Of a DNA stretch of 64,000 nt, positions 8,480-17,394 are shown piece after piece. Under the pieces are notes generated by a model. The model did not search any database and was not told the DNA's origin. It saw only the letters and a list, made by a program, of their open reading frames with translations. The first letter of the stretch is position 1. Each line of letters begins with the position of its first letter. This DNA comes from an uncultured Clostridia bacterium. Lineage in GTDB: Bacteria; Bacillota; Clostridia; Christensenellales; UBA1242. The stretch lies in NCBI GenBank assembly GCA_944372585.1, contig CALVZQ010000004.1:1-64000 (forward strand), given 5' to 3'. The position numbers were made by a program, and so were the translations under genes.

Positions 8480-8911
8480 ATGAGCAAAACTCAAGAAGAA
8501 CTCACTGTTAATCCTTCAATACAAATTGATGTTAACGACATGGTTACACACAACATTTGCTTTGATAGATGCGAAAATAATAAAAGTGTCGTATTGGAAA
8601 AACAAAACTTATCAAGCATTGGAAGGTTCTTAACTGTTAACACCACAGTCAAAAATGTTTGTCCAAACAAACAAATTGCAATTGGACTTAGACTTTATGA
8701 AACAACTGGTGGAAACAAGGTCATCAAAGGGCACAAAATGTTTGCCATTCAACATAGTGAATCCTGCTGTGCTGATATAACATTATCAAATATTCACTTT
8801 GTATTGCCGGAAGAAATAGCTGAAACAAGCGACAAATCAAATATTTGCAGTCGTAGGACATTCGATCTTGAAACAACCTCGCATTATATTGATTTATCAA
8901 GCATTTCTTAA
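8480..8911 (+). CDS. Conserved-looking protein of unknown function
   Basis: The 143-residue product has no signal peptide or membrane span. After a Thr/Asn-rich N-terminus it is mostly beta-strand: SIGRFLTVNTTVKNVCPNK, QIAIGLRLYETTGGNK, a CCADITLSNIHFVLP segment and a final RTFDLETTSHYIDL. Six cysteines are spread along it. The alternating strands resemble a small beta-sandwich seen in some clostridial surface or coat proteins, but this is a memory of pattern only. GGGAGG precedes the ATG, and a TTGAAC-N17-TATATA promoter is possible at about 8431-8459. It is monocistronic. Confidence 0.6.
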   Translation: MSKTQEELTVNPSIQIDVNDMVTHNICFDRCENNKSVVLEKQNLSSIGRFLTVNTTVKNVCPNKQIAIGLRLYETTGGNKVIKGHKMFAIQHSESCCADITLSNIHFVLPEEIAETSDKSNICSRRTFDLETTSHYIDLSSIS

Positions 8912-8939
8912 AAAAACTAACTGCCAAATGGTAGTTAGT
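8911..8939 (-). terminator. Terminator of ku
   Basis: A 10-bp stem (ACTAACTGCC/GGTAGTTAGT, one G-U) with a 4-nt loop is followed on the minus strand by seven T. It may also stop the convergent plus-strand gene. Confidence 0.75.
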
Positions 8940-8986
8940 ACATATTTTGCTCAAACACTCCTATTTTAAGTGAAAAATCAATTCAT

Positions 8987-9781
8987 CTATGCTCGTTTGC
9001 GGAAAGAAACAATTTTTTCGTCATCATCGTTGTCGGTTTGTTGAACAGATTGTTTCAATGCATCCAACAAATTGATGACCTTCTTTGGCCTTGGAGCTTT
9101 AACAACCTGGATTTTTTGACCAGCGATTTTATCTTCAATCGCCTTTATCACCCGTTCTTTGTATTCATTCTTATAAGCAGTTATATCAAATTTTTTGGTC
9201 ATGTTCGCAATAAGTTTTTTTGCCAAGTCCAATTCTTCTTTTTTCACACTTTCTTTTGGTTTTTCCACTGGGTTTTCTTGAATCTCGTCAGCAAAATGTA
9301 GTTTGCTTAAAACCAGACGACCATCAATTACCCTGGCAGCAATCAGCGTTTCTGTCGTTCCAAGAATAGTTTTTGCAATTCCGACCTTCTTTTCGCTTTC
9401 CAATGCTTTGACAAACAACACAAAAGCATTTTTTGCACCTGTGGGTTCAACATAAAAAGAATCTTCGTAATACAAAGGATCAATTTCATCAAGTTTTGAA
9501 AATTGCAAAATTTCAATATTTTCATCTTTTTTAGCCCTCAATTTTTTCAGCTCTTCGCTAGTCAATGTCACATATTTGCCCCTTTCGTACTCATAGCCCT
9601 TGACAATGTCTTCTTGCGAAATCTTGGCTGGACAATCTTCACATGTTTTGTTGTATTTGATTTTTTGACCAGTTTTCTTATAAATCAAATTGAAACCAAT
9701 ATCCGTGTTTTTGGTGCACGAATGTAAGGTGATAGGAATGTAAACCAATCCAAATTGGATTGCTGTCTTAATTTTTGCCAT
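8987..9781 (-). CDS. ku: Ku-family DNA end-binding protein (NHEJ)
   Basis: The 264-residue product matches bacterial Ku across its length: MAKIKTAIQFGLVYIPITLHS at the start, a CEDCP segment near residue 47 that in this family is a degenerate zinc-ribbon remnant, GYEYERGKYVTLTSEEL, and the core strand YYEDSFYVEPTGAKNAF. Ku homodimers ring double-strand ends and recruit LigD for non-homologous end joining. No LigD lies in the window, so the ligase would be elsewhere or a different ligase is used. The C-terminus is a basic/acidic low-complexity tail ending in RKRA, as is common for DNA-bridging tails. GGAGAG precedes the ATG. Confidence 0.95.
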   Translation of the reverse strand: MAKIKTAIQFGLVYIPITLHSCTKNTDIGFNLIYKKTGQKIKYNKTCEDCPAKISQEDIVKGYEYERGKYVTLTSEELKKLRAKKDENIEILQFSKLDEIDPLYYEDSFYVEPTGAKNAFVLFVKALESEKKVGIAKTILGTTETLIAARVIDGRLVLSKLHFADEIQENPVEKPKESVKKEELDLAKKLIANMTKKFDITAYKNEYKERVIKAIEDKIAGQKIQVVKAPRPKKVINLLDALKQSVQQTDNDDDEKIVSFRKRA

Positions 9782-10004
9782 AAACTCTCCATTCTTTTAT
9801 TTTGTGCAGAAATGCAACTTGTAAACATCTTTTTTATGACGGTGAATTTTTAGAAATATTTTAGTTAAAATTTTTTAAATTTGTTTGTAATTAACTTAAC
9901 AATGTGTTAAAATGTCATTAGTATAAACTTTGCTGATTCTATTTTGGCTATAAATAATCAATTTTTATACCATTCCAACTAAACTATTGATAGGGAGTTT
10001 CAAC

Positions 10005-11204
10005 ATGATTATCACATTGGTTACAGACCAATTTTATAAAAACAATCACGGAACAAGTGTTTCCGCTCAACAAATATACAATGGACTTGTCAAAAGAGGA
10101 CATACTGTCAGAGTGCTTGCTATCGACGAAACAAACAACACCGCCTATGCACTCAAAGAAAGATATTTTGGCAAGCCAATCACAAAGATTATAAACTCTC
10201 AAGGATTTCAGTTTGCAAAACCTGATAGAGAAATAATCAAAAAATCAATTGAAGGGGCTGACGTTGTTCATGTCTATATGCCTTTCAAACTTGGTTGCAA
10301 AACGATAGAATTATGCAGAGAGATGAATGTGCCTTGCACAGCAGGTTTTCATATTATTCCTGAAAATATCACATCGACAATCTACATGAACAAGGTCGCC
10401 GTTGTGAATGCTTCATTGTGGGAAAAATTCAAAAATTGTACATACAGATATGTCAAACATATCCATTGTCCTTCACTCATGGTGGCAAAACTCTTGGAAA
10501 AACATCATTTCAATTCAAACTTGCATGTCATTTCAAATGGTTATAATCCAATTTTCAAAATCCTTGAAGGCGAAGAAAAACCTAAAGTTTTCAAAGATAA
10601 AATTGTCATCACATTCATAGGACGATTTTCTCGTGAAAAACGCCATGATTTGATTATCAAAGCAGTCAATGAAAGCAAATACCGTGACAAAATCCAACTT
10701 ATATTTGGTGGTAAAGGCCCAACAAAAAAACATATCATGAAAATGGCTCAAAAACTGCCGATCTATCCAATGTTTAGTTTCTTTTCAAAAGAACAAATCG
10801 TCTCCTTGTTGAATTTTTCCGACCTATACATTCACCCTGCGGATATTGAAGTGGAAGGAATGAGTTGCATCGAAGCAATCGCTTGTGGTTGTGTTCCAAT
10901 TGTTTCAAACAGTGTCAAGAGTGCAACTCCACAGTTCACCATTCATGAAAAGAGCATTTTTGAACATGGAAACTATAAAGACCTAACCGAAAAAATTGAT
11001 TGGTGGATTGAACACCCTGAACAGCTCAAGGCTCATAGAAAAGTTATTGCAGAGCATGCTCTCAAATTCACCGTTGAAAGAAGCATGGATTACTACATTG
11101 AAATGTTTGAGCAAGCAATCAAAGATTGGGATAAAGACTATGACGGCAAAAACAAGAAAAAAGCAATCAAGCCTGTCATAATCAACAATTACGAAACCAA
11201 ATAA
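10005..11204 (+). CDS. GT4-type (GT-B fold) glycosyltransferase
   Basis: The 399-residue product has the two Rossmann halves of a GT-B enzyme. The N-terminal acceptor half starts MIITLVTDQFYKNNHGTSVS with the Gly-rich loop, followed by GADVVHVYMPF. The C-terminal donor half carries KIVITFIGRFSREKRHDLII, the phosphate loop, and EGMSCIEAIACGCVPIVS, the E-x7-E type motif. Enzymes of this group move sugar from nucleotide donors to lipid or cell-envelope acceptors. The start at 10005 is preceded by AGGGAG, better than an in-frame ATG at 9987. It is monocistronic, ended by a strong terminator at 11211-11236. Confidence 0.9.
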   Translation: MIITLVTDQFYKNNHGTSVSAQQIYNGLVKRGHTVRVLAIDETNNTAYALKERYFGKPITKIINSQGFQFAKPDREIIKKSIEGADVVHVYMPFKLGCKTIELCREMNVPCTAGFHIIPENITSTIYMNKVAVVNASLWEKFKNCTYRYVKHIHCPSLMVAKLLEKHHFNSNLHVISNGYNPIFKILEGEEKPKVFKDKIVITFIGRFSREKRHDLIIKAVNESKYRDKIQLIFGGKGPTKKHIMKMAQKLPIYPMFSFFSKEQIVSLLNFSDLYIHPADIEVEGMSCIEAIACGCVPIVSNSVKSATPQFTIHEKSIFEHGNYKDLTEKIDWWIEHPEQLKAHRKVIAEHALKFTVERSMDYYIEMFEQAIKDWDKDYDGKNKKKAIKPVIINNYETK

Positions 11205-11210
11205 GAACAA

Positions 11211-11236
11211 AAAAATCGCAATTGTATGCGATTTTT
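11211..11236. terminator. Bidirectional terminator
   Basis: AAAAATCGCA pairs with TGCGATTTTT around a 6-nt loop, with T runs on both strands. It separates the convergent glycosyltransferase and M1-peptidase genes. Confidence 0.9.
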
Positions 11237-11272
11237 TTTGTTCTCTTTAGATTTTTTACGTACAAATCATTT

Positions 11273-12724
11273 CTACTGAAACACAACTTCACCACTCAAC
11301 CAGGCAGCAAAATAACTTTCCAAATTTGAATTTGCAGAATGGCAAAAACTTTCAATCAATTTTTCAGATGAAGAATTTTTGAATTTGTAATCTTTATAAT
11401 AATTCCTCAAACAATTGAAAAACTTTTTTTCGCTCATACTTTGTCTGAGATTGTCAAAAAGCAACATTCCTTTTGTATAGACACAGTTGACATACTCTGG
11501 TTCGGTGTTGAACTGTGACAAATTTCTTTCCATACTCTCATCAACATCACCATTGATATTCGTGAAAATTGACACAAAATTTTTATAGGCATCGGTGGCA
11601 TTTTCCATGATAATATCATAATCCAAGCCGTACTCCCTATTTTGTTCAAAGAAAAGAGCAGTAGAAAATTCCGTCAACCCTTCATCAATCCAAGAATCCT
11701 CATATTCATTGTTCCCAACAATTCCATACCACCACTGATGTGCAATTTCATGAACAATGACATAGTTTTCCGCCTCCTGCTCAACATCATCTGAAATCAT
11801 CACAAGATTCGGATATTCCATTCCTCCAAAACAGAAATTTGTTTGAACCACGCTCAATTGACTGTAAGGATATTTCCCAAAAAGATTTTGAAAGGTTGTG
11901 ACTGCGTCAACAGATGTTTTGAGATGTGTTTGTGCATTTGCATCATCATAGAAATAATATTTGATCTCAATTTCTCCAACATTGTCAGAGATCACTTGAA
12001 AATCTTTTGACAAAACAAAGCAAAAATCTCTTATGTCTTCACCTTTGCAAACTGAAGTTGTCTGTCCGTCCATAACACTCTGACTTATCAATTCTCCAGA
12101 AGATGCAAGCACATAGTCTTCTGGATAGGAAATTGAAACATTGAAATTGGAAACATCACTATAAAACGGATCACCACTTGCAGAAAATTGATTCTTTACA
12201 AATCCAACACCATCTTCATAGACACACGCAATAGGGAAAAAATTTCCGAAGTTTACAGCATTATTTCCATAACCTAAACGATGATTGATGTTTGCAAGGT
12301 TGATTGTGTACATCATATAAATTTCCACTTTTTCTTGTGGAAATAACTCTTGAATCAAACTCACTGTCAAAATGTTTTTTTCTTCACTGACCGAAAAACT
12401 TACATCTTGTCCATCAATCTGCACACTTTCAAATTCCAAATTTCCAAAACTTTCACCATTTGGATATGCCCTGTTTGTGTATGAGTTTGGAACAGTTGTT
12501 TGTCCTTCTGCAAATGCATTGGCATAGAGAAAAAAACAAACTTCATTCAAGACACTTTCACTGTTGTTGACATAGTCAATTTTTTGAACACAATCAAGTG
12601 TCTGCGACTGATCATCATATATTGCTTCAATCTTATATGAATTCAACTCACTTGTGGTCGAACAACCAACCAGGAAAAGAGGCAGACAAAATGCTATCAT
12701 CAACACAAAAACAAATTTTTTCAT
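11273..12724 (-). CDS. M1-family metallopeptidase lipoprotein
   Basis: The 483-residue product has a signal peptide with lipobox LVGC (Cys about 21), so it is expected on the outer face of the membrane. The central catalytic part has GGMEYPNL (place of the GAMEN exopeptidase loop), the zinc motif HEIAHQWWYG and, 18 residues on, the third ligand in DSWIDEGLTEF. A helical C-terminal part follows. M1 enzymes trim amino acids from peptide N-termini; this one lacks the long C-terminal arm of classical aminopeptidase N. No Shine-Dalgarno is seen. A TACAAT 5 nt upstream of the ATG suggests a very short leader, with less certainty than at other genes here. Confidence 0.9.
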   Translation of the reverse strand: MKKFVFVLMIAFCLPLFLVGCSTTSELNSYKIEAIYDDQSQTLDCVQKIDYVNNSESVLNEVCFFLYANAFAEGQTTVPNSYTNRAYPNGESFGNLEFESVQIDGQDVSFSVSEEKNILTVSLIQELFPQEKVEIYMMYTINLANINHRLGYGNNAVNFGNFFPIACVYEDGVGFVKNQFSASGDPFYSDVSNFNVSISYPEDYVLASSGELISQSVMDGQTTSVCKGEDIRDFCFVLSKDFQVISDNVGEIEIKYYFYDDANAQTHLKTSVDAVTTFQNLFGKYPYSQLSVVQTNFCFGGMEYPNLVMISDDVEQEAENYVIVHEIAHQWWYGIVGNNEYEDSWIDEGLTEFSTALFFEQNREYGLDYDIIMENATDAYKNFVSIFTNINGDVDESMERNLSQFNTEPEYVNCVYTKGMLLFDNLRQSMSEKKFFNCLRNYYKDYKFKNSSSEKLIESFCHSANSNLESYFAAWLSGEVVFQ

Positions 12725-12828
12725 GTTGTATTGTATTCTTCAAGATATCAAAACATGCTCTCAAAAGGTTGTAAAAAGACAATTTTTGTGCTATCATTAC
12801 AAATAAATGTTCTGCTATAGGAGGAAAT

Positions 12829-14271
12829 ATGGCTTTTTGTAAATATTCCATTGATATGTTGGCGAACAACAGCACTGAGGTTGATAACATTTTTATCAAC
12901 AACTATCTTCCTTATGCAGATGCAAACTATGTCAAAATCTATCTCTATGGGCTTTATAAATGTCAAGACAGCAACGGCAGAGATAACACATTGGAAAATT
13001 TTGCAAATGAATTGAATTTGTCACAAGAAGAAATTGAAAAAGCATTCTACTATTGGCAAGAACAGGGCTTGGTGCAAATTCTCAATGTCATTCCTTTTGA
13101 AGTTCGCTATCTTCCAATAAGCGATGTTTTGAACAACACAAAGAAATATAATGCAAAAAAATATCAATCTTTCAATGCTCAAGCACAAGAGATTTTGAGT
13201 GGAAGAATGATAACTCCAAATGAATATAGAGAATATTACGACATCATTGAGCGCTTGCATATGGAAAAAGAAGCGCTCCTTATGATTATCAACTATTGCG
13301 TCAACATCAAAGGAAACAATGTTGGCTATGCATACATCACAACAATTGCAAAAGATTGGGCAAACCAAAAGTTAACAACTGCAAAGCAGGTTGAAGAAAG
13401 ATTGATTGAATTTGAAAGTTTGCAAACAGGAATGGAATATTTGCTCAAACTTATGGGATCAAAACGCCTGCCAAGCATTGAAGAAAGATCGCTCTATCAA
13501 AAATGGGTTCAACAAGGGTTTGATGACGAAGTTTTGACCTATGTCGCAAAAAAAATGAAAGCAAAAAACAAAGCAAGTTTTCAATATATGGACAATGTTT
13601 TAGAAAAATATTATGCAAACAAACTCTTCTCCGTTGGCGAAATTGAACTTTTTGAAGAAGAAAAGACAAAAGCAACTCAAATTGCAAGAACTCTCACCAA
13701 AAATCTTGGACTCTACTATGAAAACATTGAGCCTGTTGTGGACAACTATATCTTCAACTGGATAAATTTGGGATTTTCAGAGAAAATGTTGGAAGAAATC
13801 TCCAATTATTGTTTCAAAACAAATGTCCGCACTCTTGAAGGAATGAACAAAGTCCTTGAAAAATTCCACAAACTTGGGATTTTGACAGAAAAATCTCTTG
13901 CCGAATATTTCAACGAAGTTCTGGTGGTGGACAAACAAATCAAAGATGTTCTTGAAAAAATTGGACTTTCAAGAAACGTGAATCAATTTGACAGAGACAA
14001 GTATAGAATTTGGAAAGATGTTTGGAAACTGCCAGATGATGTCATTGATTATGCCTGCACCATGTCAGCCGGAAAAGATCAACCTATGCAATATCTTTCC
14101 AGAATTCTCTCCACTTTTCACGATAAAAACATCAAAACTGTTGAAGATGCAAAAAATTCGTTCAACATTTTGAGCAAAACAGAAAGTAAATCCAATTTTT
14201 CAACTGGAAGGACTTATTCTAAAGAAGAAATGAATGCACTCTTCCAATCTATTGATGAAATTGAAATTTAA
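12829..14271 (+). CDS. DnaD-like replication protein with four DnaD-type repeats
   Basis: The 480-residue product begins with a winged-helix-like part (residues about 1-105; TLENFANELNLSQEEIEKAF resembles a DNA-binding helix pair). Four helical repeats follow at about 115-192, 203-275, 288-362 and 372-445, each with a pattern like YxxWxxxGFxxEVLxYxxxxxxxxxxxxFxYMxxVLxxYxxxxI. B. subtilis DnaD has one such domain and DnaB two, so four is unusual. DnaD-type proteins remodel origin DNA and help recruit the helicase loader. The next gene, 9 nt downstream, encodes a DnaC/DnaI-type loader, so the pair is a likely operon. AGGAGG precedes the ATG. Confidence 0.85.
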   Translation: MAFCKYSIDMLANNSTEVDNIFINNYLPYADANYVKIYLYGLYKCQDSNGRDNTLENFANELNLSQEEIEKAFYYWQEQGLVQILNVIPFEVRYLPISDVLNNTKKYNAKKYQSFNAQAQEILSGRMITPNEYREYYDIIERLHMEKEALLMIINYCVNIKGNNVGYAYITTIAKDWANQKLTTAKQVEERLIEFESLQTGMEYLLKLMGSKRLPSIEERSLYQKWVQQGFDDEVLTYVAKKMKAKNKASFQYMDNVLEKYYANKLFSVGEIELFEEEKTKATQIARTLTKNLGLYYENIEPVVDNYIFNWINLGFSEKMLEEISNYCFKTNVRTLEGMNKVLEKFHKLGILTEKSLAEYFNEVLVVDKQIKDVLEKIGLSRNVNQFDRDKYRIWKDVWKLPDDVIDYACTMSAGKDQPMQYLSRILSTFHDKNIKTVEDAKNSFNILSKTESKSNFSTGRTYSKEEMNALFQSIDEIEI

Positions 14272-14280
14272 GGAGGAACA

Positions 14281-15168
14281 ATGAAACAAGAAATCGTACG
14301 CAATGCAATGGCAATCATTCAACAAAGAAAACGAGAGGCAGAAGCCGAATATGACAAAAAAATGGCTCCTCTCTTCTGTGATGAGGAATATATTCAAACT
14401 TACAAAACTTACACCAACCTTCAAATTGAAAATGCCAGAAAATTGGCGTACGGTGAAAGTCCAGATGAAAAAAGTGAACAACAGGCTCTAGACAAAATTG
14501 AAAGAATGAAAATTAAATACGGTCTAGGTGGCGAAAAAATCAATTATTCATGCAAAAAGTGTAATGACGAAGGCTATAAAAATGGTCAAATGTGCACATG
14601 TTTAAAAAAAGAAATTTCAAGACAGATTCTCAAAAACAGTGGCTTCGAAGAACTCAAAGATTTTGAAGTCGAAATCAAAACCTCTGGTGACCTTGCTCCA
14701 GTTTACAAAAAAATGCAAGAATGGTGCAATAGTGATTTTAAGAAAAATTTGATATATATCGCTGGCCCAATAGGTGTTGGAAAAACATATCTCATTCGAT
14801 GTATGGCAAATGAACTCATAAAAAGAGGAAAAATAATCAAAATGGTTTCTGCTCCCTACATGAGCATAGAATTTAAAGAATTCACAAAATATCAAGACAC
14901 AGAGATAATCAAAAAATATATAGAGTGTGAAATCTTATTTATTGACGACCTTGGAACTGAAACCATGTTCAAAAATTCCACTTTGGAAAACATATATTTT
15001 GTGTTGAACGAACGAAAAATCAGAAAACTTCCAACAATCATAACAAGCAATTTGGATCTGAATGATTTGAAAAAGACATATGAAGAAAGAATATACTCCC
15101 GCATTGTTGACAGAAATACGTCAATAACAATTTATTTAGATGGACACGATAAAAGAATAAAAAAATAA
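14281..15168 (+). CDS. DnaC/DnaI-type helicase loader ATPase
   Basis: The 295-residue product has a coiled N-terminus, a zinc-binding-like cluster CKKCNDEGYKNGQMCTCL (residues about 92-109), and an AAA+ domain with Walker A GPIGVGKTY, Walker B ILFIDDLGTE, a sensor-like IITSNLDLNDL and an arginine-finger region ERIYSRIVDR. Such proteins load the replicative helicase onto single-stranded DNA together with DnaD/DnaB-type partners, and the adjoining gene encodes one. AGGAGG lies 5 nt before the ATG. A strong terminator at 15234-15259 closes the operon. Confidence 0.9.
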   Translation: MKQEIVRNAMAIIQQRKREAEAEYDKKMAPLFCDEEYIQTYKTYTNLQIENARKLAYGESPDEKSEQQALDKIERMKIKYGLGGEKINYSCKKCNDEGYKNGQMCTCLKKEISRQILKNSGFEELKDFEVEIKTSGDLAPVYKKMQEWCNSDFKKNLIYIAGPIGVGKTYLIRCMANELIKRGKIIKMVSAPYMSIEFKEFTKYQDTEIIKKYIECEILFIDDLGTETMFKNSTLENIYFVLNERKIRKLPTIITSNLDLNDLKKTYEERIYSRIVDRNTSITIYLDGHDKRIKK

Positions 15169-15369
15169 ATAATAATTAATTTAAAAAAACACAATTAAAT
15201 AATAAAATAATTAATTTGTATAATTAAAAAATAAAAAATCGTCAAAAATGGCGATTTTTCTTTATTTATCGACGATTTAAATACTTTTTAATATTATATT
15301 TTTATTAATTTAATTTATTTTTTTAATATTTTTAATTATTTGCTTCATTATTATTAATTTTTTAAGTAA
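15169..15369. other. Extremely AT-rich intergenic tract
   Basis: Apart from the terminator, the stretch is almost only A and T, with long runs such as AATTAATTT and TTTTAATATT. It separates the helicase-loader operon from the convergent MBL gene. It would melt easily, but I see no cluster of DnaA boxes, so an origin is not supported. Confidence 0.5.
15234..15259 (+). terminator. Terminator of the DnaD/DnaC operon
   Basis: A 10-bp stem AAAAATCGTC/GGCGATTTTT (one G-U) with a 6-nt loop ends in a T run. Confidence 0.85.
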
Positions 15370-15981
15370 TTATCTACTTAAAAATTTAATCCACAATTTT
15401 GCCACTTTGTCTTGAACAGATTTTGGATTGTCTTGACCATGCCCTGAGTGCATCACGGAATAATCTTTTTCAACCAAAAAATCAAGACTTTCTTTCATTT
15501 TTGATTTGTCTCCACCATACAAATCGACTCTGCCCATATCTCTTCCAATCAAAATGTCTCCAACAAAAATCTCACCATCAACTGTGTAACACATATCACT
15601 TTTGCTGTGTCCCCCAAGAAGATGATATTCAACTTCAAAGTTTTTCAAATTAACTTTTCCTTTGGAATTAAGAAAAACAAAATCTGAAAAATTGGTGATT
15701 TCAAAATGCCCTTCACTGTAATTATAGTCTGGGTTTTGCAAATATTCTTTTGCTTCTTGAGCACAAAAAATCTGACAGCCGAACATCTTTTGATAATCAA
15801 GCACATAGAAACAATGATCATAATGTCCATGCGTCAAAAAGATGGCTTCAACTTTTTTGTCTCCAACCTCTTGTTTGATAATTTCTGGTTCAACACCAGC
15901 GTCTATAATGATGCATGAGTCATCATGAGAAACAACAAATGCATTGCTTTCAATCAGTTTGCTAACAACTCTGTTTGTCAT
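15370..15981 (-). CDS. Metallo-beta-lactamase-fold hydrolase
   Basis: The 203-residue product has the metal motif THGHYDHC (residues about 69-76), a later LLGGHSKSDMCY that supplies another His, GEIFVGDILIGRDMGRVDL, and VMHSGHGQD near the end. This is the glyoxalase-II-like subgroup of the MBL fold; the likely substrate is a thioester such as a glutathione-like or CoA-derived adduct. The start at 15981 (MTNRVVSKL) follows a GGAGA site; a longer frame to 16050 adds an unlikely hydrophobic leader. It is monocistronic. Confidence 0.85.
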   Translation of the reverse strand: MTNRVVSKLIESNAFVVSHDDSCIIIDAGVEPEIIKQEVGDKKVEAIFLTHGHYDHCFYVLDYQKMFGCQIFCAQEAKEYLQNPDYNYSEGHFEITNFSDFVFLNSKGKVNLKNFEVEYHLLGGHSKSDMCYTVDGEIFVGDILIGRDMGRVDLYGGDKSKMKESLDFLVEKDYSVMHSGHGQDNPKSVQDKVAKLWIKFLSR

Positions 15982-16078
15982 AATTGTCTCCACATAAAAA
16001 ATCACAAATAGTATAACAATAAAAATTTTTTTAGGCAAACAATTTGGCAAAAATACTTGTACAAGTTTAAGAATTTTA

Positions 16079-16107
16079 TTGACACTTTCAACAAATTATA
16101 GTAAAAT
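16079..16107 (+). promoter_or_regulatory. Promoter of tRNA-Trp
   Basis: TTGACA (16079-16084), 17-nt spacer, TAAAAT (16102-16107); the tRNA begins 31 nt downstream. Confidence 0.85.
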
Positions 16108-16137
16108 AAGAGAGCATTCAAATGAAAGGGAATATAT

Positions 16138-16211
16138 AGGGGTGTAGTTCATCGGTAGAATGAGAGTCTCCAAAACTCCAGAGGAGGGTTCGATTCCTTC
16201 CACCCCTGCCA
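16138..16211 (+). tRNA. trnW: tRNA-Trp (anticodon CCA)
   Basis: The acceptor stem AGGGGTG pairs with CACCCCT, and the 3' CCA is encoded. The D stem is GTTC/GAAT. The anticodon stem closes a loop CTCCAAA with CCA at positions 34-36, and the T arm is GAGGG-TTCGATT-CCTTC. The first anticodon-stem pair appears mismatched (A-C). The gene stands alone with its own promoter and terminator. Confidence 0.97.
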
Positions 16212-16212
16212 A

Positions 16213-16238
16213 AGACAAGCATTAAGCTTGTTTTTTTT
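16213..16238 (+). terminator. Terminator of tRNA-Trp
   Basis: ACAAGC/GCTTGT stem with a 5-nt loop followed by eight T. Confidence 0.85.
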
Positions 16239-16352
16239 ATTCCTTATCATCAATTATCTACTCAGAAAGACATCAACCAGGTCCGTTCCTGTCAGACCGA
16301 AACAAATCGCTCTGTTTTTGACTAAAAATGACCATGCTTGAGACTTTTTGTC

Positions 16353-17210
16353 CTATTTATTTCGTCTTTGAACAACCATATCAGCAAACCATTCAACCAT
16401 ATTAGGATCTTGATGTGAGAAGAACAGGCTTGTTTTTGTGTCAAGGTTGTTTATCTCTTCCATTTCTTGTTCACTCAAACTGAAATCCAAAATATTCAAA
16501 TTCCCAATCATTCTTTCTTTGTGAGTTGATTTTGGAATAATAATAATATCTCTTTGATATTCCCAACGCAAAATGATTTGTGCAACACTCTTTTTGTGGT
16601 CTTTTGCAATTTTCAAAAGAGTCTCATTTTCAAACAAACCATTTCTTTTTTCTCCAAGTGGTGCCCATGCCTCATGCGCAACACCATATTTATCCAACCA
16701 TTTGTGTGCTTCAAATTGTGCATTTAAAGGATTGGTTTCAATTTGATTTACCATAGGTTTGATTTCCGCGAAGGCGCAAATATCAACAAGCCTATCAGGA
16801 TAAAAATTCGAAACACCTATTGCTCTGACCTTACCTTCTTTGTACAATTCTTCAAGGGCTCTCCAAGCGCCATAATAATCAGAAAATGGTTGATGCAACA
16901 ACACCAAATCAATATAATCTGTTTTAAGTTTTTTTAATGATGTTTCAACTGATTTCAGACATTTTTCATAACCATAGTTGTCAATCCACACTTTTGTTGT
17001 TATAAAAATATCCTTTCTTGGCACTCCTGACTTTTGTATGGCATTTCCAACTTCTTCCTCGTTGAAATAACTTTGAGCAGTATCAATATGGCGATAACCC
17101 ACTTCAAGAGCGTCAAGAACACAACGTTCACACTCTTCCTTTGACACTTGATACACCCCGTATCCAATTCTTGGCATCAAAACACCATTATAAAGTTTTT
17201 TATATTCCAT
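16353..17210 (-). CDS. Aldo/keto reductase
   Basis: The 285-residue product is a complete AKR barrel: MPRIGYGVYQV near the start, catalytic Asp and Tyr in GYRHIDTAQSYFNEEEVG, the Lys in DIFITTKVWI, the His in YIDLVLLHQPF, GVSNFYPDRL, NQIETNPL, and the cofactor loop IIIPKSTHKERMIGN. It reduces aldehydes or ketones with NADPH. AGGAGAG precedes the ATG. Transcription comes from a MerR-type promoter (17325-17355), and the divergent neighbour encodes a MerR-family regulator, so it is probably induced by whatever effector that regulator senses. Confidence 0.95.
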   Translation of the reverse strand: MEYKKLYNGVLMPRIGYGVYQVSKEECERCVLDALEVGYRHIDTAQSYFNEEEVGNAIQKSGVPRKDIFITTKVWIDNYGYEKCLKSVETSLKKLKTDYIDLVLLHQPFSDYYGAWRALEELYKEGKVRAIGVSNFYPDRLVDICAFAEIKPMVNQIETNPLNAQFEAHKWLDKYGVAHEAWAPLGEKRNGLFENETLLKIAKDHKKSVAQIILRWEYQRDIIIIPKSTHKERMIGNLNILDFSLSEQEMEEINNLDTKTSLFFSHQDPNMVEWFADMVVQRRNK

Positions 17211-17324
17211 AATTTTCTCTCCTTTTTTATTATTTACATTTTACAGCAGACAAATCATCAAGTTTAAAATCAAACAAATTAACTTCAGTTTTGTTGACTT
17301 ATTCTTTTGATTATGTCAAAATAT

Positions 17325-17355
17325 ATTTTAATAGTCGTGAGTTACTCACGGTCAA
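17325..17355 (-). promoter_or_regulatory. MerR-type promoter with 19-bp spacer and palindromic operator
   Basis: TTGACC (17350-17355) and TAAAAT (17325-17330) are separated by 19 nt. The spacer side holds a perfect dyad CGTGAGT-T-ACTCACG at 17336-17350. An overlong spacer with an operator inside is the hallmark of promoters that MerR proteins activate by untwisting. Confidence 0.85.
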
Positions 17356-17394
17356 ACAATTTTAAAAAAAATTTTGACGTTAAAGGAGAATTTT

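Noticed and set aside
15169..15400. AT-rich tract beside helicase-loader genes as a replication origin
   Set aside because: Only one near-match to a DnaA box (TAATCCACA near 15385, inside a coding region) and no dnaA/dnaN context.
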